From assembly GCA_052115395.1 (NCBI GenBank), contig JBFRGO010000002.1: a DNA stretch of 64,000 nt, one strand, 5' to 3'. This document shows, in pieces, positions 43,267 to 53,438 of the stretch. The notes beneath the pieces are model-generated. The model was not told the DNA's origin. It did no database searches and saw nothing but the letters and a program-made list of their open reading frames with translations. The DNA is from Noviluteimonas sp052115395. GTDB taxonomy: Bacteria; Pseudomonadota; Gammaproteobacteria; Xanthomonadales; Xanthomonadaceae. Position numbers and translations under genes: made by a program. Position 1 is the stretch's first letter, and each line of letters begins with the position of its first letter.

Positions 43267-44853
43267 TCACGCAGGCAACAGTGAATGCGGCCCGGCGAGG
43301 CGAATCCGGAAGCAACAGCCGCCGCCCGGCATCGCCACGTATTCCAGCGTGGCCTGGTTCGCCCGGCACAACTCGCGCGCGATGTAGAGCCCCAAACCCG
43401 TGCCGTGGCCGGAGGTCGTGAAGAAGGGACGGAACAACTGCGAGGCCACCATCTCGGGGATGCCCGGCCCGCGGTCCTGCACGTCCAGCTGCGGCCCGTG
43501 CGCATTGGAAATGTGCAGGTGCACGCGCGCCGGTTCCCCCGGCATGCGGCCGTAGGTCAGCGCGTTGTGGATCAGCGCGACGAGCACCTGGTGCAACTGG
43601 CGCGGGTCGGCCAGCGCGGGCACGGCCGCCTGGTCGGCGCTGACCTGCAGCGTGTCGCCTTCCAGCGGATGGTTGGTGCGGTATTCCTCGATGAAGCGCC
43701 GCGCGAAGCCGACCAGTTCGACGTATTCGGGCTGCGCGCGCTCGCGGCGCGCCAGGCCGAGGACGTTCTCGACGATCCCGTTCATGCGTTGCGTCTGCTG
43801 GTGGATGATCTCCAGCAATCGGCGGTCGGCGTCGAGGATTTCCTTCGACTCTTCCAGCAATTGCGTCGCGTAGCTGATCGCCGCGAGCGGGTTGCGGATC
43901 TCGTGCGCCAGGCTGGCGGAGAAGCGGCCCAGCGTGGCGAGGGTGAGGGATTCGGCGCGGCGCGAGAGCAAGGACGTGTCGTCGAGGAAGACCAGCGACT
44001 GGTCGCTGTCGGCGAGCAGGCGCGTGAAGCGCGGCACGATCTCGGGCAGGTCGGGGCCGAACTGCATCGGCGTTTCATCGGCGACGCCGTCGTGGCGCCA
44101 GCGACGCAGGCGGCGATCCAGGTCGGGCGAGAGCGTATGCAGCGCATCGCCCTGCGACCCGGCGATCACCAGCAGCGCCGCTTCGTTCGCCAGGCGCACG
44201 GCGCCGCCGCCATCGACGAGCAATACGCCGGTGCGCATGCGGCGGATGATCAGCTCGCTGACCTCGGCCATGTTCGCGGCCTGCGCGCCGCGGTGTTCGG
44301 CGAGCGCCTGGCTGGCGCGCATCTGCCGGCCGAGCAGGTTGGTCAGCGTGCCGACGGCGATGAAGCTGATCGCGTACATCAGCAATTCGGCCGGTTGCCG
44401 CGCCGAGGCCACGCCTTCGGCACCGCTCCACAGGTATTCCAGGATCAGCGCGACGCCGGCGAAGGCCGCGATCGCGATGCCCGTGCGCATCGACAGGAAC
44501 AGCGCCGCCGCGCCCACGTTGAACAGCAGCATCAGCGCCACGCCCGAAGCGGCGGAGGGCAGGGCGTGCATCGCCAGCGTCGCCGCCGCGATGTCGACCA
44601 GCACGCCGACCAGCGCCTGCACCTTCAGCGAGCCGCTGCGACCGGTGTAGAGGAGCACGACCGCGGCGACGAGATAGCCGGTCGCGGCCATCCCGCCGAG
44701 CATCGGCAGCGCCGGCGCGGCGAAGTAATTGCCGAACGGGCTGAAGACGACCAGGGCCAGCAGCCCGGCCTCCAGCGCGCGGTAGAGGGTGAACAGATAG
44801 AGCTCGCGGCGAAGCGCGCTCTGCGTGGTGGCGGGGGTGGGCGTGCGCGGCAA
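43267..44853 (-). CDS. pilS: PilS, membrane sensor histidine kinase of PilSR
   Basis: This inner-membrane kinase phosphorylates PilR. About six membrane segments lie in residues 30-190, a PAS-like sensor region in about 215-300, the H-box FSASLAHEIRNPLAA near 320 and ATPase motifs NALTYG, DRGPGIP and GTGLGLYIA. The frame stays open to an ATG at 44958, inside the start of sucC. I prefer the TTG at 44853, which has GGGGA seven bases upstream and gives 528 residues, a normal length. It is 49 bases upstream of pilR. Confidence 0.93.
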   Translation of the reverse strand: MPRTPTPATTQSALRRELYLFTLYRALEAGLLALVVFSPFGNYFAAPALPMLGGMAATGYLVAAVVLLYTGRSGSLKVQALVGVLVDIAAATLAMHALPSAASGVALMLLFNVGAAALFLSMRTGIAIAAFAGVALILEYLWSGAEGVASARQPAELLMYAISFIAVGTLTNLLGRQMRASQALAEHRGAQAANMAEVSELIIRRMRTGVLLVDGGGAVRLANEAALLVIAGSQGDALHTLSPDLDRRLRRWRHDGVADETPMQFGPDLPEIVPRFTRLLADSDQSLVFLDDTSLLSRRAESLTLATLGRFSASLAHEIRNPLAAISYATQLLEESKEILDADRRLLEIIHQQTQRMNGIVENVLGLARRERAQPEYVELVGFARRFIEEYRTNHPLEGDTLQVSADQAAVPALADPRQLHQVLVALIHNALTYGRMPGEPARVHLHISNAHGPQLDVQDRGPGIPEMVASQLFRPFFTTSGHGTGLGLYIARELCRANQATLEYVAMPGGGCCFRIRLAGPHSLLPA

Positions 44854-44899
44854 GCGGGGGTCCCCGATGAGGTTGGCCGGAGTATAGGGGGAGGCGGCT

Positions 44900-44929
44900 T
44901 TGCCCCGGGGGTCCCGCTTCGGCGACAAT
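44900..44929 (+). promoter_or_regulatory. Candidate sigma-70 promoter of sucCD
   Basis: TTGCCC (44900-44905) and GACAAT (44924-44929) are separated by 18 bases, giving a start point about 20 bases before the sucC ATG. The region just before sucC has no clear AGGAG ribosome site. If pilS started at its longest frame it would cover this promoter. Confidence 0.5.
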
Positions 44930-44956
44930 ACCGCCCCTTTTCGCGCGTAACCCCCC

Positions 44957-46123
44957 ATGAACTTCCACGAATACCAGGCGAAGCAGTTGTTTGCCGATTA
45001 CGGCATCGCGGTCCCGGCAGGGCGCGTCGCCCGAACGCCAGAAGAGGCCGTCGACGCGGCCAAGGCCATCGGCGGCGACTTCTGGGTCGTCAAGGCCCAG
45101 ATCCACGCGGGCGGCCGCGGCAAGGCCGGCGGCGTCAAGCTCGCCAAGACCTTCGACCAGGTGCGCGAATACGCCAAGGGCATGCTCGGCACGAAGATGG
45201 AGACCTACCAGTCCGCCGGCGTGGCCCTGCCCGTCGACTGCGTGCTGGTGACCCAGGCCACCGACATCGCCAAGGAGCTCTACCTCTCGGTGCTGGTCGA
45301 CCGTTCGAGCAAGGCAATCACGTTCATCGCTTCGGCCGAAGGCGGCGTCGAAATCGAGAAGACCGCCGAGGAAAACCCCGACGCGATCAAGACGCTGCAC
45401 GTGAACTACGTGCAGGGCCTGCAGCCCTACCAGTGCCGCGAAATGGGCTTCGGCCTGGGCCTGGATGCCAGGCAGGTGAACCAGCTGACGAAGATCATGC
45501 TGGGCCTGGCCAAGCTGTTCAACGAGAAGGACCTGGCGCTCGTCGAACTCAATCCGCTGGCGATCATGACCGACGGCAACCTCGCCGTCCTCGACGGCAA
45601 GATCAACTCCGACGACAACGCGACCTTCCGCCATCCGGAACTGGCCGCGATGCGCGACATCCGCCAGGAAGACGAGACCGAAGTGCTGGCCAGCCAGCAC
45701 GACCTCAACTACGTCACGATGGACGGCAACATCGGTTGCATGGTCAACGGCGCAGGCCTGGCCATGGCGACGATGGACGTCATCAAGCTCAATGGCGGCG
45801 AGCCGGCGAACTTCCTCGACGTGGGCGGCGGCGCGACGAAGGAACGCGTCACCGAAGCCTTCAAGCTGATCCTGCGCGACGCGCACATCAAGGCGATCTT
45901 CGTGAACATCTTCGGCGGCATCGTCCGCTGCGACATGATCGCCGAGGGCATCATCGCGGCGGTCAAGGAAGTCGACGTCAAGGTGCCGGTGATCGTGCGC
46001 CTGGAAGGCACGAACGTCGAAGCCGGCAAGGAAATCCTCAAGAATTCGGGCCTGGCGATCATCGCCGCCGACGACATCAACGACGGCGCGAAGAAGGCGG
46101 TTGCCGCCGCCGCCGGCAAGTAA
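44957..46123 (+). CDS. sucC: SucC, succinyl-CoA synthetase beta subunit
   Basis: The beta subunit binds the nucleotide and succinate in the TCA-cycle enzyme that converts succinyl-CoA to succinate with ATP or GTP formation. The 388-residue length is standard. An ATP-grasp fold has KAQIHAGGRGKAGGV near residue 46 and the metal-binding LVELNPLAIM near 197. GNIGCMVNGAGLAMATMD near 256 is typical. SucD follows after 11 bases, and the pair is a terminated unit. Confidence 0.98.
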   Translation: MNFHEYQAKQLFADYGIAVPAGRVARTPEEAVDAAKAIGGDFWVVKAQIHAGGRGKAGGVKLAKTFDQVREYAKGMLGTKMETYQSAGVALPVDCVLVTQATDIAKELYLSVLVDRSSKAITFIASAEGGVEIEKTAEENPDAIKTLHVNYVQGLQPYQCREMGFGLGLDARQVNQLTKIMLGLAKLFNEKDLALVELNPLAIMTDGNLAVLDGKINSDDNATFRHPELAAMRDIRQEDETEVLASQHDLNYVTMDGNIGCMVNGAGLAMATMDVIKLNGGEPANFLDVGGGATKERVTEAFKLILRDAHIKAIFVNIFGGIVRCDMIAEGIIAAVKEVDVKVPVIVRLEGTNVEAGKEILKNSGLAIIAADDINDGAKKAVAAAAGK

Positions 46124-46134
46124 GGACCCGACAC

Positions 46135-47010
<876 letters not shown>

Positions 47011-47037
47011 TCGCGCCAAGCGCCGGAACGAAAAAAA

Positions 47038-47062
47038 GCCCCGCGAATGCGGGGCTTTTTTT
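47038..47062 (+). terminator. Strong intrinsic terminator after sucD
   Basis: A 7-bp GC stem (47038-47044 with 47049-47055, loop GAAT) is followed by seven T and preceded by seven A at 47031-47037. It can therefore work on both strands. Confidence 0.93.
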
Positions 47063-47148
47063 GTTCATGCAACGCGGCGTCGAATCTCCCTGCCAAGTGC
47101 AACGACCCGGCGGCTCGCTCGCTGAAACACCTGGTTAATGATCGGCCA

Positions 47149-47168
47149 GTGCGAAGCGCGCTTCGCAC
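47149..47168. repeat. Perfect 20-bp palindrome in the sucD to DMT gap
   Basis: Bases 47149-47158 (GTGCGAAGCG) are the exact reverse complement of 47159-47168, with no spacer. It lies in a 237-base non-coding stretch between the sucD terminator and the DMT-like gene. It could be a protein-binding site or a remnant of a small repeat element. I see no gene here. Confidence 0.7.
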
Positions 47169-47235
47169 CCCCCAAAGAATCACAGAGGCGAAGCCCCCGA
47201 TCGAAGCGACCCGCAAGGTGATGCCCCAGCGTTGA

Positions 47236-47273
47236 GTGTTTCAAACTTTTTTCCCAAAAAAAGTTTGGAACAC
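47236..47273. repeat. Long AT-rich inverted repeat, possible bidirectional terminator
   Basis: The left arm 47236-47252 pairs with the right arm 47257-47273 (or with one base of slippage at the A-run), with a CCC centre and a single T/C mismatch. The arms contain CAAACTTTTTT and its complement, so a hairpin ending in A/T-rich DNA forms on both strands. It lies 27 bases from the stop of the minus-strand DMT-like gene and may terminate it. Confidence 0.65.
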
Positions 47274-47299
47274 ACAACGTTCGGGCGGCGCGCCAATGA

Positions 47300-47656
47300 T
47301 TACTTAGGAGCCGAAGGCTCCAGGAAAATCAACCACGCAGCCACCGCAATCAACGCAAACCCAGCCCAGTGATTCCACCGCAACGGCTGCCCGAGATACC
47401 AGGCCGAGAACCCGGCGAACACCACCAGGGTGATCACCTCCTGCATCCCCTTCAACTGCGGCGCCGAGTAAACCGCGCTGCCCCACCGGTTGGCCGGCAC
47501 CATCAGCGAATACTCGAACAAGGCGATCCCCCAACTGGCGAAAATCGCCAGCGCCAGCGGCGCCGACTTGTACTTCAGGTGCCCGTACCAGGCGAAAGTC
47601 ATGAAAACGTTGGAACCCAGTAGCAACAGGATCGGGATCAGGCGGTCGAAACTCAT
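47300..47656 (-). CDS. Small DMT-superfamily membrane protein (DUF486)
   Basis: The 118-residue product has four hydrophobic helices (about residues 5-22, 32-52, 64-85 and 93-112) and the conserved NVFMTFAWYGHLK stretch near 16 and VPANRWGSAVYSAPQLKGMQ near 55 of DUF486 proteins. These look like a half-sized drug/metabolite transporter, but no substrate is known. The start MSFDRLIP is chosen over an upstream ATG for its GAGGA site. It is divergent from the two-component genes. Confidence 0.85.
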   Translation of the reverse strand: MSFDRLIPILLLLGSNVFMTFAWYGHLKYKSAPLALAIFASWGIALFEYSLMVPANRWGSAVYSAPQLKGMQEVITLVVFAGFSAWYLGQPLRWNHWAGFALIAVAAWLIFLEPSAPK

Positions 47657-47711
47657 GGAAGGGGGTCCTCGGAGGGGCGGGAATGGCACGGATATTGACG
47701 CGGATGAGCTT

Positions 47712-47758
47712 CTTCACGGAGCCTCGACCCCCGGATCGGCACCTTCACGAACCTGAAG
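47712..47758. promoter_or_regulatory. Direct and inverted CTTCACG repeats between divergent genes
   Basis: CTTCACG occurs at 47712-47718 and 47743-47749, 31 bases apart (about three helical turns). The second copy also begins an inverted repeat CTTCA-N6-TGAAG (47743-47758). They sit 21-67 bases before the response-regulator start, where an OmpR-type protein might bind to control its own operon. Confidence 0.3.
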
Positions 47759-47778
47759 ACCCACCCAGGAGCCCTCCC

Positions 47779-48492
<714 letters not shown>

Positions 48493-48500
48493 GGATCGAA

Positions 48501-49775
48501 GTGCCCCAAGGGTTGCCACGCAAGATCCGGATCGCCTTTCTCCTCCAGGTGGTGCTGGTCAGCCTCGCGGTCGTGATCGCGGGCTGGCTGGTGTCGCTGG
48601 TGATTCGGGTCGGCTTCGTTCGCTCCGCCTCCGAAGCCGAGGCGGCGGACTTCTTTGCGCAAAAGGCGGTCAACGCCGAGTACGCGCTGCCGCACGGGCG
48701 CAACTTCCGAAGCTGGTTCGTGCCTGATGGCGAAACGCCGGTCGGGTTGCCGGACGGCGTCGCGCAATTGCCCGTCGGCCACCACGACCTGCGCACGCGG
48801 GACATCCAGGTCCGCGTTGCGAAGGGCGGGGGCGGCACGCTGTACATCGTGTACGACCAGGACCGGATCGACCGGCTGATGTATGCCTACGCGGTGTTGC
48901 CGGTCGCGCTGGGCCTGGCGGCCGTGTTCGCGGTGTCGCTGCTCACCTATCGCGTTTCCAAGCGCCTGGTCACGCCGGTCAATTGGCTCGCGCGCGAAGT
49001 CGCGGCCTGGGATCCGCGGCAACCCAACATCGATGCGCTCGCACCGCATCGATTGCCGGCGGACATCGGCAGCGGCGAAGCGCGACAACTCGCCAAGGCC
49101 TTGCACACACTCGGCGAGCGCGTGGAGTCCTTCGTCGCGCGCGAAAGAAACTTCACCAGAGATGCCAGCCATGAGCTGCGCACGCCGCTGACGGTGATTC
49201 GCGTTGCGGCGGATCTTCTCGAAGCCGAGCGCGATCTCAGCGCACGCGGCGAGCGATCGCTCCGTCGTATCCAGCGCGCAAGCCGCGACATGGAAGCGGT
49301 CATCGACGCCTTCCTGATCCTGGCGCGCGAAGCGGACATCGAACCGCAATCCGAGCATTTCGTCGTGTCGGACATCATCGACGAGGAAGTCGAGAAAGTG
49401 CAGCCGCTGCTGGACGGCAAACCGGTGGCGCTGAAAGTGATCAAGGACGCGAGCCCGGAATTGCACGCGCCTTCGCGCGTTTTGGCGGTGATGGTGGGCA
49501 ACCTGCTCAGCAATGCGTGCCAGTACACCGACAGCGGCGACATCGAAGTGCGCATCGGGCAGGACCGCGTCACCGTGCGCGATACCGGCATCGGCATGAC
49601 GCGCGAAACGCTGCAGCGGGCCTTCGATCCGTTCTATCGCGCCGACCAGGACACCGGCGGCATGGGCCTGGGCCTGTCGGTCGTGCGCCGCCTGGGTGAA
49701 CGTTTCGGCTGGCCGGTGGTATTGGAGAGCGTGCCCGGCAGCGGCACGTTGGCGACGATCCAGTTCGTTCCCTGA
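48501..49775 (+). CDS. Membrane sensor histidine kinase, partner of the OmpR-type regulator
   Basis: The 424-residue product starts at GTG with GAGGA five bases upstream. It has two membrane helices (about 12-38 and 125-150) around a periplasmic sensor loop of about 85 residues, then HAMP-like sequence. The H-box is ASHELRTPLTV near 223, the N-box NLLSNACQYTD near 334 and the G-boxes DTGIGMT and GMGLGLSVV near 358-390. No ligand can be inferred. The organisation resembles small sensor kinases linked to envelope stress or efflux. Confidence 0.92.
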   Translation: MPQGLPRKIRIAFLLQVVLVSLAVVIAGWLVSLVIRVGFVRSASEAEAADFFAQKAVNAEYALPHGRNFRSWFVPDGETPVGLPDGVAQLPVGHHDLRTRDIQVRVAKGGGGTLYIVYDQDRIDRLMYAYAVLPVALGLAAVFAVSLLTYRVSKRLVTPVNWLAREVAAWDPRQPNIDALAPHRLPADIGSGEARQLAKALHTLGERVESFVARERNFTRDASHELRTPLTVIRVAADLLEAERDLSARGERSLRRIQRASRDMEAVIDAFLILAREADIEPQSEHFVVSDIIDEEVEKVQPLLDGKPVALKVIKDASPELHAPSRVLAVMVGNLLSNACQYTDSGDIEVRIGQDRVTVRDTGIGMTRETLQRAFDPFYRADQDTGGMGLGLSVVRRLGERFGWPVVLESVPGSGTLATIQFVP

Positions 49776-49869
49776 ACCGCGGAACCTTGGACGGGGCGCG
49801 TGGTCAACGCGCCGCGCGACTGCGCGTTCCCGCCGTCGACACCCCTCTCCCCGGATCCGACCCTTCCGC

Positions 49870-51408
49870 ATGGCTGCTTCCCGTCCCGCGCCCGCCCGCA
49901 AGAAGCGTTTCGCCCTCCCGCCGCGTTCGGTCGCGGTGGCCCTGGTCCTGCTCGCGCTCATCGCCGCCGGTTGGTGGTGGACCCAGCGCAACGCGGAGGC
50001 CGCGCAGGGCGCCTTCCGCACGGCGGGGGTGGAACGCGGCGACATCCGCGTGGCGATCTCCGCCACCGGCACGCTGAGCGCGATCTCCACGGTCGACGTC
50101 GGCAGCCAGATCTCCGGCCAGGTCACCGACGTGTTGGCCGACTTCAACGATCGCGTCAGGAAGGACCAGGTGCTCGCGCGCATCGATCCGAGCACCTACC
50201 AGGCGCAGATCGCGCAGGGCGCGGCGTCGGTCTCCAGCGCGCGCGCCAATCTCGAAACCGCCCGCGCTTCGCTCGCCAACGCCGAAGCCGACTACCAGCG
50301 CAAGGCCGGCCTGTCGAAGGACCAGTTGATCGCGCGCAGCGACCTGGACCTGGCCAAGTCCGCGCGCGACCAGGCGCGCGCGCAGGTCGCCGCCGCGCAG
50401 GCGCAGATCACGCAGCAGCAGGCGTCGACGCAGACCTCGCAACTCAACCTGCAGCGCACGGTCATCCGCTCGCCCGTCGACGGCGTGGTGCTGACGCGTT
50501 CGATCGAACCCGGGCAGACCGTCGCCGCGAGCCTGCAGGCGCCGGTGTTGTTCCAGATCGCCGAAGACCTGTCGAAGATGGAAATCGTGCTGCAGATCGA
50601 CGAGGCCGACATCGGCCAGGTGAAGTCGGGGCAGGGCGTGAACTTCACGGTCGACGCGTTTCCCGATCGCTCCTTCCGCGGCACGGTGCAGCAGGTGCGC
50701 CTGTCGGCGACCAACACCAACAACGTGATCACCTATCCGGTGGTCGTGTCGGTCGACAATCGCGATCAAGTGCTGCTGCCCGGCATGACCGCGAATGCGG
50801 AAATCGAAGTCAGCCGTCGCGACGGCGTGCTGAAGCTCCCGAATGCCGCGCTGCGCTTCAAGCCCGCCGACGAGGATGCATCCGGTGGTGCGGCGCCGAC
50901 GCAATCGCGCGGTGCGCTCGCGGGCGAGTTGCCGAAGCTCGCGGCCGCGTTGCAGCTGCAACCCGCGCAGCAAGCCGCCTTCGACGCAGCGCTCAAGCAG
51001 ATGCGCGAGCGCATGGCGGCGCGCCAGGCGCCGGTGGCATCGCAGCAGGGCGGTGGCAGCGCGTTGTTCGGCCGCGGCCCGAGCGGCGGCCCGTCGGGCG
51101 GCAACAACAGTGGCGGCGGCGCGAATCCCGCGATGCGCCAGAAGATGCTGGAGCGCTTCAACCAGCAGTTCGCCGCGTTCCGCGCCACGCTCGACGACAA
51201 GCAGCGCACGCAGTGGGATGCGGGGGTCGCGGGCCTGGTCGGCGCGCGTCGCGCACCGATCTACAAGCTCGTCGACGGCAAGCCGCAGATGGCGATGGTG
51301 CGCGTGGGCGTGTCGGATGGTTCGAGCACTGAAGTCTCCGGCGACATCGCCGCGGGCGATGCGGTGATCGTCGGTGCGCAGCGCGCCGAACAGAAGACCG
51401 CGCAATGA
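49870..51408 (+). CDS. MacA-like periplasmic adaptor with an extra Spy/CpxP-like helical insertion
   Basis: The 512-residue product has one N-terminal membrane helix (about 18-36), a barrel-sandwich/lipoyl half motif (VGSQISGQVTDVL near 77), a coiled-coil hairpin (about 115-200) and a beta-barrel, as in MacA. It is about 140 residues longer than typical MacA (about 371). An insert at about 333-460 contains two helical stretches with L-x-x-x-Q patterns (LQPAQQAAFD and LDDKQRTQWD) separated by a Gly/Ser-rich linker. It resembles the LTxxQ folds of Spy and CpxP. It overlaps the ATPase gene by 4 bases. Confidence 0.87.
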   Translation: MAASRPAPARKKRFALPPRSVAVALVLLALIAAGWWWTQRNAEAAQGAFRTAGVERGDIRVAISATGTLSAISTVDVGSQISGQVTDVLADFNDRVRKDQVLARIDPSTYQAQIAQGAASVSSARANLETARASLANAEADYQRKAGLSKDQLIARSDLDLAKSARDQARAQVAAAQAQITQQQASTQTSQLNLQRTVIRSPVDGVVLTRSIEPGQTVAASLQAPVLFQIAEDLSKMEIVLQIDEADIGQVKSGQGVNFTVDAFPDRSFRGTVQQVRLSATNTNNVITYPVVVSVDNRDQVLLPGMTANAEIEVSRRDGVLKLPNAALRFKPADEDASGGAAPTQSRGALAGELPKLAAALQLQPAQQAAFDAALKQMRERMAARQAPVASQQGGGSALFGRGPSGGPSGGNNSGGGANPAMRQKMLERFNQQFAAFRATLDDKQRTQWDAGVAGLVGARRAPIYKLVDGKPQMAMVRVGVSDGSSTEVSGDIAAGDAVIVGAQRAEQKTAQ

Positions 51409-52121
51409 AATCCCTCCTCCGCGACCCCGCCCGCGACGGGGCGGTGATCGAAACCCGCGCGCTCGGCAAGGTCTACGCCGAAGGCAGCGAAGCCGAAGTG
51501 GTTGCGTTGCGCGATGTCGACCTGCGCATCGGGCGCGGCGAGTTCGTCGCGATCATGGGGCCGTCGGGTTCGGGCAAGTCGACGCTGATGAACCTGCTCG
51601 GCTGCCTGGACACGCCGAGCAACGGCACCTACTGGTGCACCGGCGTGGATGTCGCCTCGCTCGACGCCGAAGGCCGCGCGCGCCTGCGCCTGGACAAGAT
51701 CGGCTTCGTCTTCCAGGGCTTCAACCTGTTGCCGCGCATGGATGCGCTCGAAAACGTCGCGATGCCGATGGGCTATGCGAACGTGCATCGCGACGAGCGC
51801 CTGCAACGCGCACAGGCGGCGCTGGAAGCGGTGGGCCTGGGCAACCGGCAGCATCATCGGCCGAGCGAGATGTCGGGCGGCCAGCAGCAGCGCGTGGCGA
51901 TCGCGCGCGCGCTGATCAACCGCCCGCCGATCCTGCTCGCCGACGAACCCACCGGCGCCCTGGATTCGAAGACCGGCGAGGAAATCCTCGCGCTGTTCAA
52001 GCGACTGCAGCAGGAAGACCACACGGTGGTGCTGATTACGCACGATCCGGACGTGGCCCATCACTGCGACCGCATCTTCACGATGCGCGACGGCCTGTTG
52101 ACCGAAGAGGCGCGCGCATGA
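51405..52121 (+). CDS. MacB-type ABC transporter ATPase
   Basis: The 238-residue ATPase has Walker A GPSGSGKST near residue 46, a Q-loop in FVFQGFNLLPR near 101, the ABC signature SEMSGGQQQR near 154, Walker B ILLADEPTGALD near 175 and the switch histidine in VLITHD near 212. The type is that of LolD/MacB transporters that work mechanically on periplasmic adaptors. Here the ATPase and permease are separate genes, unlike E. coli MacB, which is a fusion. It overlaps both neighbours by 4 bases. Confidence 0.95.
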   Translation: MKSLLRDPARDGAVIETRALGKVYAEGSEAEVVALRDVDLRIGRGEFVAIMGPSGSGKSTLMNLLGCLDTPSNGTYWCTGVDVASLDAEGRARLRLDKIGFVFQGFNLLPRMDALENVAMPMGYANVHRDERLQRAQAALEAVGLGNRQHHRPSEMSGGQQQRVAIARALINRPPILLADEPTGALDSKTGEEILALFKRLQQEDHTVVLITHDPDVAHHCDRIFTMRDGLLTEEARA

Positions 52122-53353
52122 ACCCGATGGAAATCCTGCGCACCGCGTTCTACGCCCTGCGCGGCAACTGGATGCGCAGCGCGCTTACCTCGCTCGGCGT
52201 GATCATCGGCATTGCCGCGGTGATCGTGATGGTGTCGGTCGGGCAGGGCACGCAGGCGGAAATCGACAAGATGGTCGCCGGGCTGGGGTCCAATCGCCTG
52301 GACATCAGCGCAGGTTCGGGCCGCGGCTTCGGCGGCGTGCGCATCGGCAGCGGCAACACCTTCACGCTGACCGAGGACGACGCGCACGCGATCCGCACCG
52401 AGATCCCCGAAGTGCAATTCGTCGCGGGCAGCCTGCGCGGCAGTAGCCAGCTGGTTTTTGCCGAGAACAACTGGTCGAGCAACTGGCAGGGCGTGGAAGC
52501 CGACTGGTTCGACATCAACCGTTGGAAGATCGCCACCGGTGGCGGCTTCGATGCGCGCGCCTACACGGGCGCTGCGAAGGAAGTGATCCTCGGCGAAACC
52601 GTGCGGCGCGAGTTGTTCGGCGAAGACGATCCGCTCGGGCAGACGATCCGCATCGGGCGCGTGCCGTTCACCGTGGTCGGCACGTTGAGATCGAAAGGCC
52701 AGGGCGGCTTCGGACAGGACCAGGACGATGTCGTCGTGGTGCCGCTGGAAACCGCGCGTCGCCGCCTGATGGGCGCGATGGGCCTGCCGCCGGGCGCGGT
52801 GATGCAGATCGCGCTGGGCGTGGGCAACGCGAACGACCTGGACTACGTGCAGGGCGAAGTGGAAGCGCTGCTGCGCCAGCGGCACAAGATACAGCCCGGC
52901 GCCGACGACGACTTCAACGTGCGCAACATCGCCGAGATCATCAGCACGCGCACGGCGACCACCAACCTGATGTCCAAGCTGCTCGGCGCGGTGGCGACGA
53001 TCTGCCTGATCATCGGCGGCATCGGAATCATGAACATCATGCTGGTGTCGGTGACCGAGCGCATCCGCGAAATCGGTTTGCGCATGGCCGTGGGCGCGGG
53101 GCCGCGCGACGTGCGGCGGCAGTTCCTCGCCGAGGCGATGCTGATCTCGATGATCGGCGGCGTCATCGGCATCGTCATCGGGATCGCGGGTGCCTTGCTC
53201 GTCGGCAAGTTCAGCGAATTGCCGGTGCAGGTGAACGCGAACGTGGTGGGCCTGGCGGCGGCGTTCTCGATCGCGACGGGCCTGTTCTTCGGGTACTACC
53301 CGGCGCGCAAGGCGTCGATGCTGGATCCGATCGAGGCGTTGCGGCAGCAGTAG
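52118..53353 (+). CDS. MacB-type ABC transporter permease (FtsX-like)
   Basis: The 411-residue product starts MNPMEILRTAF in an ATGA overlap. One N-terminal membrane helix (about 22-42), a large periplasmic MacB_PCD domain (about 45-270) and three C-terminal helices (about 285-395) give the four-helix FtsX/MacB topology. RIREIGLRMAVGA near 315 is a conserved coupling motif. With the adaptor and ATPase it should form a tripartite pump with a TolC-like outer-membrane protein not seen in this window. Substrate unknown. Confidence 0.94.
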   Translation: MNPMEILRTAFYALRGNWMRSALTSLGVIIGIAAVIVMVSVGQGTQAEIDKMVAGLGSNRLDISAGSGRGFGGVRIGSGNTFTLTEDDAHAIRTEIPEVQFVAGSLRGSSQLVFAENNWSSNWQGVEADWFDINRWKIATGGGFDARAYTGAAKEVILGETVRRELFGEDDPLGQTIRIGRVPFTVVGTLRSKGQGGFGQDQDDVVVVPLETARRRLMGAMGLPPGAVMQIALGVGNANDLDYVQGEVEALLRQRHKIQPGADDDFNVRNIAEIISTRTATTNLMSKLLGAVATICLIIGGIGIMNIMLVSVTERIREIGLRMAVGAGPRDVRRQFLAEAMLISMIGGVIGIVIGIAGALLVGKFSELPVQVNANVVGLAAAFSIATGLFFGYYPARKASMLDPIEALRQQ

Positions 53354-53438
53354 TCCGAGTGCTGCGGAGACATTTCTCCACTGCATTCGCGGCCGCAACC
53401 ACGTAGTGCGAGGCAGCGCGCGTCCGTAGCGTCGCTGC

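Noticed and set aside
44854..44958. Longer pilS from the ATG at 44958
   Set aside because: It would overlap the sucC start and its promoter, and its first 35 residues look like random translation.
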